Source: Phoronis ovalis
Taxonomy: Eukaryota; Phoronida; Phoronidae
Direction of reading: 5' to 3'
DNA: 14,972 nt
Assembly (NCBI GenBank): GCA_028565635.1
Contig: JAOXYB010029678.1
Span: 1 to 14,972, forward strand
Part shown: piece after piece, positions 1 to 8,779 of the stretch
How positions within the stretch are numbered: the stretch's first letter is position 1
Layout of the letters: each line of letters starts with the position of its first letter
The notes under the pieces: generated by a model
What the model was told of the DNA's origin: nothing
Seen by the model: only the letters and a program-made list of their open reading frames with translations
Databases searched by the model: none
Made by a program: the position numbers and the translations under genes

Positions 1-487
1 AAAAATCTATTTCAATTTGATTGTTTTTTTTACTCACAAATATTTTTTATTTATATTTTTTCTTAGTTATATTAGTCACAGGTTTAATACAATTTCCGCA
101 AGGCGGCAAACTTCTAGACTACATTTACATGGTATCTGACTTGAGAACAGGTTGTTAACAATTTATTAATATTAGCCTAAAAACATATTATTAAAAACTA
201 GTTCTTAAAAAAATTAACTGAAAATCATTATATTGTTGCCATAGTAACCATTTTTATGCAAAAAAGCAATTTTTCAAAAGATGAATTTTTGCTATTATGT
301 TGAAGAATATAAATGTAACACAACCTCCAAGTTTCACCTTAAAATGTTAAACAGTTTTTATGTTCTGATTTTTTTCATTTGAGGGGGAAATTGTATGCTA
401 TATGATGAACATGTTACAACAATGCTCTGAGCAAAGTGTTTTGAGTCATATAGTTGTGAACATTCGCGTTTGAAATTACATGTGATT
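1..487. other. AT-rich intergenic DNA downstream of the lectin gene
   Basis: No coding frame is supported. Two overlapping plus-strand AATAAA copies just beyond it (488-497) could end a rightward transcript whose exons lie outside the window. Confidence 0.4.
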
Positions 488-514
488 AATAAATAAAGAA
501 AAACGGTGTACGTT

Positions 515-596
515 TTCGATTCATTGTGCTTTATTCACTAGTACAACGGTGTTACAACTACTACCAGTCGAAGCTTGTGGCTCGTCATCAGCGTAC
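515..596 (-). CDS. Candidate lectin terminal exon with stop and polyadenylation signal
   Basis: A strong acceptor with a long pyrimidine tract (ttttttcttatcag) precedes GTACGC at 596. Entered in phase 1 from the SUEL exon it restores Cys93, adds TLMTSHKLRLVVVVTPLY and stops at TAG 540-538. AATAAA follows at 535-530, so cleavage is expected about 15-25 nt later; the end given here is approximate. Entered in phase 2 the same exon also stays open, starting YADDEPQASTG and stopping at 523-521. It is therefore probably a true 3' exon, but its frame is not settled. Confidence 0.45.
530..535 (-). terminator. Polyadenylation signal, lectin gene
   Basis: AATAAA on the minus strand begins 3 nt after the candidate stop codon. 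It faces two overlapping plus-strand AATAAA copies at 488-497, so 3' ends from both directions may meet here. Confidence 0.45.
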
Positions 597-2736
597 CTGA
601 TAAGAAAAAAATGAAAACTATTAGGTTGGTGAATGTTGATACTGAATGTTTATAAATGTCTAATTCATGCCAACAATGAGCTTTCACTTGACTCAAAACA
701 CAATGGCATTATTTTATTCCGGAATCCAACAAGCTCTGGTATATATACAAAATATTTGAAAACTGTCTGGTTTGTCTTATCCCACAGGTAACCAGTAGTA
801 ACCTTCGTCTCTAATATTTGTACTGGATATATACATATCAGCCATTTTCTTCTTTCGTTTTGCTTTCTCTACATGGAGAGTTTTTTCTATTTCAAATATG
901 TGTCCTTTTTATCAAAAATTGGCAAGCTATGTGCACCTACTATTTTCCTGGCTGTTTCTTTTGTGCTTTTTTTGCAAATTCAAACAACGAGAGTAAATAG
1001 TTTGATGGTTAACCCTGCAGGAAATATCGGGAGTAGGGATGAGAAATGATTGTCTTTATATTGTGTGTCTTAACAGAATTTCCACGAAATGTTAGGCTAT
1101 TGAGGTTGATAGAAAAATCAATAGACTAGTACTATTAGCATGCACTTGAGGACGCTACAGTCAGACCCTTTCAATACCGGCATCTTTTAGATATACAGAA
1201 AACTTGTTTTTTTAAGTCTGACTTTAGAAAAGCTTTAATCGGTGAAAATAACAAAACAAAAACATATTTATAAATACCTGTTTATGTATTGATATGTTCA
1301 CAAAAAGGAGGGTATTTCTTAGATCAAAGAACATAAGAATTTTTTTTGGTTTTGACTCAGCATGCGAAAGATGTGTTTTGTGAATGAATCGCGTGAGAGC
1401 ACGCAGAACTACGTCATTGTTCATTCACATATTGCGACATGCTGGGCATGGGATCGCTTGGGTCTGAGACTGGTGACTCCACCAAGTGCATGATGCAATA
1501 TAAATATAGTCTGTTGAATGCATCGCTACATATAAGACGGTATGTTTATATCGCTTAAGTTCTTGTTCTTGTAGCAATTCCTTACGTACAAAGTCCCAAA
1601 CCTAATATCGCTAATAATGAAGATAGATGTAACCATACCTACTGTATAGTTTCATTCTAATATTTTCGCCAACCAACGGCGGTTTCCGAACGCATTCTTC
1701 TGGAGCCTGAAATTGCAAGTCACAGCACATTTTATTATATTAGTTGAAATTAGCATATATTGAATATATTTGCTGCCTTAAAAGCAATTCTTTCTATTCT
1801 ATTTAATCCACAGAATATCAAAAGTATTAAAACTTTCTTACCAAAATAAAGGAAAAAAAATATATGATATTGAAGCAACATAGAAGATTCTGTTAGGAAA
1901 TTAATAGTAAGAAATAGTATAAACATAAAACTAAAAAGTACCAACTACTACATCATACATATTATAAGTATCAACAAGTTAGTTGCCATTCGTGCTCTGT
2001 GCAAAACGCTACAAGTTAAAACATATTATTTTAAATGCGTCAAATAACTTACAGCTAGGAGAGAAGCCGTAGATGACGATAGCGTTCTTGGCAGATTCTT
2101 TGTCGCATTTACTGTCTAGATGCTTGATCTCTTTTACGGAAATTGAGCATTCGGTCTCACCAATGCATTCTGCATTAATGTATTTAATGGCTTCTCGTTT
2201 TCGACATCTGTCGATGGTGTTTGGTTTTGAACAAGTGTTCTTGTTTCCTGTAGGTTCGTAACCGTATTTAAGATCTACGCCAATAATTGTCAAAAAAAAC
2301 ACAATCGATTTCAATTGTATCCTTTTCGCAATACCTTGATTTCCCTTGGACAGCAACTACCAAGACAAAATTGTAAAATATTATATTACATCTGCTTCAC
2401 TCAGACCAATTTATAAATCAACAAAATTACCTTATTGTTATGTAATACAAACCTTTTTGAACGTTCCTGAATAATTTTAAATAACTTAACATTTGACTTT
2501 TACATGATATCAATGTTATTGTTTTAAATTGTTATTAAAGTCGTCTCTAGTAAGAAAATTTGATTGGAAAACATGTATGAATTTGTTTCGTTGTCAACGT
2601 TGCTTTATGTTTGGATTTTTCGTCAGCATAAATAAAAACTGCAAAAAAATTAACCTCGTTCACTGCGTATATGGTACGTACCTGCACACCAATAAACTAC
2701 AACGCACAAAATCACTACGAATGCTTGCTGAATCAT
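538..2736 (-). CDS. Secreted single-domain SUEL-type (galactose/rhamnose-binding-like) lectin, three-exon model
   Basis: Predicted small secreted lectin-like protein. The model joins 2736-2682 (signal peptide), 2274-2053 (SUEL domain) and 596-538 (terminal exon), giving about 111 residues. Introns are GT-AG (2681-2275, 2052-597) and both junctions are phase 1: G|AT makes Asp19 and T|GT makes Cys93. Residues 1-18 form a hydrophobic leader. Residues 20-93 carry the SUEL layout: an aromatic/Gly start (YGY), six cysteines (33, 42, 55, 61, 75, 93), the core AECIGETECSISV and the closing IVIYGFSPSC. Family members bind galactose or rhamnose sugars in innate recognition or egg coats; sugar binding here is inferred. 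A TATA box upstream and an AATAAA at 535-530 bracket the model. The first two exons are firm. The last is not: an acceptor at 1706 is also phase-compatible and would give a 108-residue protein. Confidence 0.6.
597..2052 (-). other. Lectin gene intron 2, or introns around the 1706-1639 candidate
   Basis: This stretch is flanked by the SUEL donor (GTAAGT) and the acceptor at 598-597. Apart from the candidate exon at 1706-1639 I see no supported exon. A tempting acceptor at about 1889 (tttcctaacag|AA) would create an immediate stop. Confidence 0.5.
1639..1706 (-). other. Alternative or extra exon candidate inside the lectin gene
   Basis: An acceptor (cttgcaatttcag) at 1708-1707 and a donor TAG|GTATGG at 1638 bound 68 nt. 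Entered in phase 1 from the SUEL exon it restores the final Cys as TGC, adds 15 residues beginning SRRMRSETAV and stops at 1659-1657. Entered in phase 0 it is fully open (APEECVRKPPLVGENI) and exits in phase 2, which matches the open phase-2 frame of the exon at 596. It could be an alternative last coding exon, part of an overlapping transcript, or chance. Confidence 0.25.
2053..2274 (-). CDS. Lectin exon 2: SUEL/Gal_Lectin-type domain
   Basis: This 222-nt (74-codon) phase 1-1 exon is a typical shuffled extracellular module. The acceptor has a long T run before GGCGTAG|AT, and the donor is T|GTAAGT. It encodes residues 19-93, starting LKYGYEPTGNKNTC and ending IVIYGFSPSC. The spacing C-x8-C-x12-C-x5-C-x13-C-x17-C, with the central CIGETECSISV block, fits the SUEL fold (Pfam Gal_Lectin, usually about 80 residues). 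The classical YGR and DPC motifs appear as YGY and DSKC, so sugar contacts may differ from the characterised rhamnose-binding lectins. The family assignment comes from pattern recognition, without a profile search. Confidence 0.82.
2682..2736 (-). CDS. Lectin exon 1: start codon and signal peptide
   Basis: The exon reads MIQQAFVVILCVVVYWCA plus one base of the next codon. The hydrophobic run at residues 5-16 looks like a cleavable signal peptide, although the residue three before the likely cut site (Trp) is bulky. The donor CAG|GTACGT is strong and leaves phase 1, exactly what the SUEL exon needs. The ATG lies about 33-39 nt below the start predicted from the TATA box at 2800-2792. I chose this start because no in-frame ATG opens the SUEL exon. 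The open frame running past that exon's acceptor begins with TTG and has no initiator. Confidence 0.72.
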
Positions 2737-2791
2737 AATGCCGTCACTCAGAAATTATACAGTGTGACTGTTACTGATTATAGTAAATCCT

Positions 2792-2800
2792 CTTTTTATA
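2792..2800 (-). promoter_or_regulatory. TATA box of the lectin gene
   Basis: On the minus strand this reads TATAAAAAG, a near-ideal TATA box. Initiator-like sequences TCAGT (A at 2775) and ACAGTCAC (A at 2769) lie 25 and 31 nt downstream. That predicts a 5' UTR of about 33-39 nt before the ATG at 2736. The spacing independently supports exon 1. Confidence 0.65.
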
Positions 2801-3055
2801 CCAAAATAGTTGTGTCGGCAGAACCTATATCAGCAATGATTTGTATACAAATATGAAAATTTCGGAAATCAGCTACTTTAGAATCAATACGTGGAAATCA
2901 TAGGAAGGAACTTTATAAAAATTAAAAAGGAACAAATATTTTAATCCTTTTTAAAACATTAAAAGTTTTGAATGTGTTGGAAGGAAACCCTTTTACCCAA
3001 TCAATCATATCGATCAGTTGAGCAATTATTCCACGCAACTCAAGAACGGATTTAC

Positions 3056-3120
3056 GTGCTCGTGGGAGTCCCCAACGCAAACGAAAAAGAACATAAAAGT
3101 GCACAAAAAATGTTCAGCAT
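3056..3120 (-). CDS. Candidate signal-peptide exon of an unidentified gene
   Basis: The exon would read MLNIFCALLCSFSFALGTPTS plus two bases, before AGCAC|GTAAAT. The sequence has the form of a signal peptide: a hydrophobic core, then Ala-Leu-Gly before a Thr/Pro-rich start. The frame stops at TAA immediately at the donor, so it is either a spliced first exon (phase 2) or a 22-codon chance frame. It lies about 250 nt upstream of the lectin TATA box. Its phase does not fit the SUEL exon, so it is not simply an alternative lectin leader. I found no downstream partner exon. Confidence 0.2.
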
Positions 3121-4546
3121 AATTGAAGGAAGGACGGTCATTAGCCATGTTTTTACACACAATGCTTCTCTTTGTAGCAGTTATATTTAAATGGTAGTCA
3201 TGGTGACACCGAGTGTTTTTTCTTTGCTTATTATATTAAGTTTTAGAAAAAAAGTACACAGAGAAAATTATTAGGAATATAACATTCCTCATTTGCCACA
3301 TGTGATCCTTAGAAATTCTGAGAAATGAACTTCACTTTTACCTAAGACCCATATATGCATACGATACATTTCTGTCTATTCGAATTCGTTATACAAACAA
3401 TTCGACATTAAAACATACATGTACCTGTATAACGCAATTTTAATTGTTGGACAACATTTTTTTTTTAAAGAAATACTGATTCATTATACATGGGAACAAA
3501 ACTAGCCTCTATTCAAGATCGGAAGTTTAAATAGGCCTAATAACTAAATGTAACGCATCTCGTTCTCTGTATACGTATGCCAAGTACCAAGATGATCCAA
3601 TTTTTAGGATATTTTAAAAGGATTTATGTCCCTATATAAGTGGATAGAAAAATCATGGAACGCCCCCATGTGGACGAATAATGCTACTGATATATTAAGA
3701 TTTATTAATGTTAATAGAATGAATGATGAGTGTGACGATGCGATATTTTCAGTCAGAGTCGCAAAACAATAAGAAGAGAAAATGAGATTCCCGAAATTTT
3801 ATTTTATTTATTAAGAAAATAAATATTGAGTGTTTTAATTAATTTTAAATAAATTATTAAGTGCTTTATAATTAATTGTGTACATTTTATCAGAGTTATG
3901 CAGAATTGATTTACGGAATAAAGTTGTCAAGGTGACATTTCGAAACAACGGAAGTCAAGGTCTCCAGTTTATTTAAGTGGACTTGAAAAGTAAATAAAAG
4001 AACTATAAATCTATTATTATAAATAATAGCGTATGCAACAGGTACTTTTTTTATATATCCAGGTGATACATTAGCCCAGTTTCATTGCTAGGTTTTTAAA
4101 TAATTGTGTTTTTATTGAAATTTTGTTAGTATACTGTTTAGTTACGTAGCGTGATTTTTTGTGATTTTATTTGTACTTTGTAAATTTTATATATTATTTA
4201 TTAAATTCAGGATTATTTTAACATCGGCTTTTCATTCACTCACTTCCACCCATATATCAGATTATATGATATATGTGCAAAATTAATTTTCCCATCCACT
4301 TCAATGGTAATAAATGTTTTTATAATAATTTTTTTCCACTCACAAATCAAGATATGTATGTGTTTTTTCGCTTCAGTACATTGTAGATCACGTCACCTAG
4401 TGAACCTTACTCAATCCCTTCCCCCGTGTTTAAGTAAAAGTTATCAACAGGGTCAATCCCAAAGAAGAAGGGAGGAAAAAGGAGAGATAATTACACATTA
4501 ATACACTTCGCACTATTTTTGGGGTTAGCATGGCTTGGAACTGCTG
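3121..4546. other. Intergenic, no gene seen
   Basis: AT-rich, with long A/T tracts at 3780-3870. It holds the hairpin at 4011-4029 and a GC-rich CTCF-like string at about 3662-3675. No coding exon is supported. Confidence 0.5.
4011..4029. repeat. AT-rich hairpin
   Basis: CTATTATT-ATA-AATAATAG is an 8-bp perfect inverted repeat with a 3-nt loop. It lies in plain AT-rich intergenic DNA, and no gene end or element boundary is apparent beside it. Confidence 0.5.
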
Positions 4547-4598
4547 GTGCAATTATGCCATATATGGGATAAGTACAATTAAGCCATATATGTGATAA
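4547..4598. repeat. 26-bp tandem duplication
   Basis: Two head-to-tail units, 4547-4572 and 4573-4598, match at 23 of 26 positions. Each contains the palindromic core CCATATATG. No terminal repeats or target-site duplications are evident. Confidence 0.75.
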
Positions 4599-4675
4599 GA
4601 GCGTGAAAGTTGGTATACATGTACATGACAGAATAAATTAGGAGTTTACAGAGGAGTAGGACAAATTCTAAAGCA

Positions 4676-4685
4676 GCGCATGCGC
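4676..4685. promoter_or_regulatory. NRF-1-like palindrome
   Basis: GCGCATGCGC is a perfect 10-bp palindrome that matches the core of the NRF-1 consensus (YGCGCAYGCGCR), with a mismatch only at the first flanking base. Such a CpG-dense string stands out in this AT-rich, CpG-poor DNA. No clear promoter or exon adjoins it. Confidence 0.3.
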
Positions 4686-4775
4686 GCATTTTGAAATGTT
4701 CGTTGAGCATGTTCATATTGACATTTGTATAGCAATGAACGTTACCTGAGACCATATTTCTAAAAAGCAGCTCAT

Positions 4776-5698
4776 TTTGTCCAAGTCGTGATGAGAAAGT
4801 GAGAAAGACGGGTATTTAAGATGTTAGCCATCCATGCCGACAATGTAGTCCACTGCCTGCTGTAGAGAGTTCAGTGGCCAACATAGAAAATTCTATAGAT
4901 ACTAGCACAAATGGAATTGAATAATTATTTTAGAACACACATTTACTTAATTAATTAGTCATGTTTGTTGTGGACATTCAGTGTTTTATATTTGATCTGC
5001 AAATAGAAATATGTTTATTATAACATTGAATGTCGATTACAAAGCTTACCAGTCATATTTGTATATAGTTGTATCACAACTATTTATCTGCAGAAACTTT
5101 GTGTACATTTCGCAATTTATCTCACACCTCTACCGCCCACAACAATACTAACTTTACAAAGAAAACATTAAAAAAAAATCTCGCAACACAAACAAACATA
5201 ACTCAATAGCTACATATTTGGAGATCAGATAGCCGAATATTTAAAAATATTTTGAAATATTCCGCTACTTGATACTCCTCGTTAAGCTATAGTTTTCATG
5301 AGTAGAGCTTCAAAGTACTCGAAATGCGTGACCTTTGGAAGGAAACTCAAAAATTAAGAATACTATATACTGAAGTTCGCTAAATGTTGTTGTTTTAATT
5401 CTATTCGAACTTTACAAGACCTCTTCGTATTTAGCACCACCGCGGAACTTGTACGAGTGAGCGCCAAATACTAGGCATTCATATTAATCATATTACAAAA
5501 AAGAATGTTGCAGAAATAATTTGTTTCAAAAAAATCTGAAATATTGTTTACATGTGTTGTGAAGAAATTTAAGGAACTTGTAATCAGACATTGCTGTGAA
5601 CAAGGTACGGTGACTTGTGGTCGCAATAGTTCGTATATCTTATGGAAGAAGACGTATGACTGATACCTTAATGAAGTTTGAGATCCAAGTTAATAACG
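4776..5698. other. Intergenic, no gene seen
   Basis: AT-rich with no persuasive frame. Just left of it, a ten-codon minus-strand frame MSCFLEIWSQ ends at a good donor CAG|GTAACG (exon 4775-4746); this is too little to call a gene. Confidence 0.45.
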
Positions 5699-6671
5699 AT
5701 GAACGCAGAAACTGGATTGGCAACAGATAATTTTGGTAAGCCAATATTGTTTTTTTGTTATTTTCAATTAAATAATATTTATATGTACTGATAGTATACT
5801 ATTCTATGTTAAAAACCACATGACATGCATGTACAACAAATTAGCTGTTTATATTTGCTTGTATGGAATAATTAATAAGTACTGGCTCAGTTTAATTATA
5901 TTTTTTCCCTCCTCGGATCCTGCTGTCACCCGATTTTCTGAAATGTTGTGACGACACGGATATGGAAATTGTTTGACCGCAACGGAAAATTTGAAACGTA
6001 TTTTAGGGAATTATACGAATAGTGGGAAACGTGTGGGTGACTGTGATTTTGGAGACTGGTGTAATCCGGGGTTGTAATAAAATGTTATTTGTAACAAAAA
6101 AGTCAGATTGTTGGTGACCAGTGTTGTTAAATCGTACCTGAAGATTAGTTATGTCCCTATTCAAGTAATATCATGCTGTCGAGCTGTTTGCAAAACTTTA
6201 AGAATTGATTTTTGCTAATAGAAAGGGTTTCAAGAATTACTCTTTTTGAAATACCACGATGACCTTTCTGGCATGTTTAATTAACCACTGTACCGCTGTT
6301 TGATGTGTATTTCTTGCATATGTTACTATCTCGTTTGAAATTTAAGATTAAAACTCTTGTTCAGTAGCGTATGCTTTATAATAAAGTTCTTGTCAAGGGA
6401 ACAAGTATAATTGCAAACAGCCAACCCTAAACAATTGTGTCCAACTTCTAATCTATTCTAAAAATCATTAATGAAATACGTGTTTAATTGTCCAATCACA
6501 ATTTTGCAAATAACGTGCGAAAGAACAGGTTGGTTATTGAGCTATCCGGATCGTGTCAAAGATATTTTGCTGTCAGTAGGTTACTATAAAAACTCATCTA
6601 TGCGACGGCAAGGATTCGCAATAGTTGACGCCCCCATGCGGCTCAGGGAGATGTTTGGTGCTAAAACTTAA
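5699..6671 (+). CDS. Tentative two-exon plus-strand mini-gene
   Basis: A possible first exon (5699-5735) reads MNAETGLATDNF plus G before the donor GTAAGC. A possible second exon begins at 6577 after attttgctgtcag, enters in phase 1 and runs VGYYKNSSMRRQG and on to TAA at 6669-6671. AATAAA occurs at 6901-6906. The product would be 43 residues. A 31-codon open stretch has a chance probability of very roughly 5-10 percent here, and no family is recognised. The stretch 6520-6880 is less AT-biased than its surroundings and might instead be a decayed coding relic. Confidence 0.15.
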
Positions 6672-6906
6672 TGATAATTTTAAATCGTATTTATTCTCTT
6701 TCTCAGAGATTATTTTGTGGGGCTGGCATTCGAGGATTCCTCTATCATGATTATATATGGCCTCGATTTCGTCGTGAAAGTATTTTACTGAATACTTTTA
6801 TGATTATACGAAACCAGATTTATAGACCTTATCTCAATGAAACAATGTTTACGAAGTGGCATTCACAATATTAAAAAAACAACAAATAACTGAGGTCAGT
6901 AATAAA

Positions 6907-7336
6907 CAGCTGTATGAGTATGCTTTCGACACGCGATTTCCATTAACACTGCAAGTTTCTAGACAATTATCGGGAGAAACAATAGCTTGGATAAATTTGA
7001 CAACTAATAATGATCGTGATTAATTCATCCATATTTATTATCGCTTTTTTCCACTGATGCCATGAAAGTGTTTTATTACTGACTTTTTAATGGGGCTTCA
7101 GGGCAAATGTCACAACAATATATGTTATCATTACAAACTATGAAACCACGTTTGCGTCAAAATGAAGAAGATAACAGAAAACATATATAATTAACCTACA
7201 AAAGTATGTATTTTGACAAATCTGTTAAAGTTTCTTTCACATAAATAGTAGTACAACGTGTGCTAACTATAAATATTCAAATTATATAAAATTTACAAAT
7301 ATTTATAACATTTTTGATATGATTTTTTTAGCTTTC
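6907..7336. other. Intergenic DNA past the orphan gene's 3' end
   Basis: AT-rich; nothing recognised. Confidence 0.5.
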
Positions 7337-7342
7337 TTTATT
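7337..7342 (-). terminator. Polyadenylation signal of the orphan gene
   Basis: AATAAA on the minus strand starts 83 nt after the TGA at 7427-7425, with no obvious splice donor between. This suits a short 3' UTR and marks the main exon as the last. Confidence 0.6.
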
Positions 7343-7424
7343 AAAAAAACATGTGTTTGTATAGAATGTATTCTATATTCTGCATTGCTTTAGGTGAGTT
7401 TAGATATTTAAAATAAGCCTCAGT

Positions 7425-8779
7425 TCATGCGGAATCTGCTTGTGCTGATTCAGTATTCATTCGGTTATCTGCGATAACATCAGATTTTTTAAATGTTCTC
7501 CTGTAATATTTCGATTTTGGAACAGTTCTTGGGGAACTTGGAGGTGACGGATAAGGCTGCTCATGCGTCGAAATGTTATCGTCTGCTGGCAAGCTACTTC
7601 CGGTACGAATGTTGTTATCTGTTCTCTTCGGCGTTTTATTCCTTCTTCTAGCACTCCTTGAAAATGACTTTACAGAAGAATCGGTATCGCTACCACTGGA
7701 ACTTTCAATCACTTTTGGAAAAAAACTTTGCAGAATTTTTTCGTGTTGAAGTTGGCGATAATCCTTAAGTTTGTTTTTAGCAGTTTTTAGTATATCTTCG
7801 AATGTAGTTCTTCGATCCATGATATAATTAGACTTTTTTTCAATTTTTTTTTCTTCCTTTATTTCCTCATTTTCATTCTCATCAACTTTTAAGGACTTTT
7901 CAATATTCCGATCAGCGAATTTACGTTCAGTTTCGAACCATGTTAGTAATGTCTCTGAAGAATCATTAGGGTCACTCACTGTGCTTGACCTGTGTCGTGT
8001 TAAAGTCGGAGGGCACAACAACTCAGGTTGATTTTTCTCAATCTTATTCTTCAAGCCATTCTCACTATCACTTCTCAAAAAGTCTTGTACAATCCGTAGG
8101 TCATTCATCGACCTTGAACGACGTCTGCTTGCCAACAGATAATATTTCTCTGGCATTGATATTACGTCTGACTCTGAATCATTTTGGTACGTTTTTGTAA
8201 CTGTATCTTTCATATCCGGAATATCTGATATTTCTGCTTTTTTGATATCAGTTCCATTAAAATTATTTCGCCTATGTGTTCTTCTATCCAAAGATGATGT
8301 GCGCGAGCTGGTTGGAGATTTTTTCCTAGAATTCGATCGAGACCTGCGCTCATTTGAATCCGTTAAATCAGGTAAACTTCTGGCTTCTTTTATGTTCGAA
8401 TTAAAAAAGCTAGGAACGTAACCAGGGACTTCTTTAACCTTATTATGATTCATTTGGCGGTAATATTTCAGGTCCTCTCCTTTTAATGACCCATTTTTTT
8501 CTAACGTCGTAAATGTTGGCTCTGTCGCCTCCTGTCGTAACTTTAATAAATTCTTGCGTAATGATAAGCGACGACGATAGTTTTGTTTGACTTCTAATTT
8601 CCACTGTTTTTCTAAATTTGCCATTGTTTTATCGTGTAGTCTTTTATCGAGGCGTACATTTCTGATACTTGCTCCTGGTACATGGACACTTCCACCAAAA
8701 ACTGTTTGTCTTCCTCCACCTCCCTTATTCACAGTAAGTCTATTTCCAGCCGGCCGCTGCTGTGCGTTTGACATCATAT
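7425..8779 (-). CDS. Orphan basic, Ser/Arg-rich, probably disordered protein (main exon)
   Basis: I do not recognise this protein. This exon encodes residues 4-454 of a 454-residue product. It follows a clear acceptor (gtgttttttcattgcag|AT). Residues 24-85 are Gly-rich and then basic and helix-prone (VHVPGASIRNVRLDKR, QNYRRRLSLRKNLLKL). Residues 137-175 and 219-245 are Arg/Ser-rich and hold two similar short motifs, RSLPDL (137-142) and RSMNDL (226-231), in basophilic-kinase-like contexts. Residues 301-354 are charged and may form a coiled coil (EEIKEEKKIEKK, then ILKTAKNKLKDY). The tail has an NLS-like RRRNKTPKR (381-389) and Ser-Pro sites (PYPSPPSSPR). There is no signal peptide or membrane segment. 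The uninterrupted 451-codon frame in AT-rich DNA and the biased composition argue for a real gene. A nuclear or cytoskeletal scaffold role is only a guess. Confidence 0.85.

Noticed and set aside
1855-1889. Good-looking splice acceptor (tttcctaacag|AA) as the lectin's third exon
   Set aside because: Phase-1 entry would make TAA at once and delete the last domain cysteine.
2073-2261. Plus-strand 62-codon frame opposite the SUEL exon
   Set aside because: It is an antisense shadow of the lectin exon, whose splice sites and cysteine pattern mark the minus strand as coding.
2250-2262. tRNA B-box-like GGTTCGTAACC
   Set aside because: It is inside the SUEL coding exon, and no A box or cloverleaf surrounds it.
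2529-2856. Plus-strand frames across the lectin leader and promoter
   Set aside because: They overlap the better-supported exon 1 and TATA box on the other strand, and their composition is unconvincing.
2972-3190. 72-codon plus-strand frame, considered as a transposase relic
   Set aside because: No catalytic motif or family resemblance could be seen, and there are no terminal repeats.
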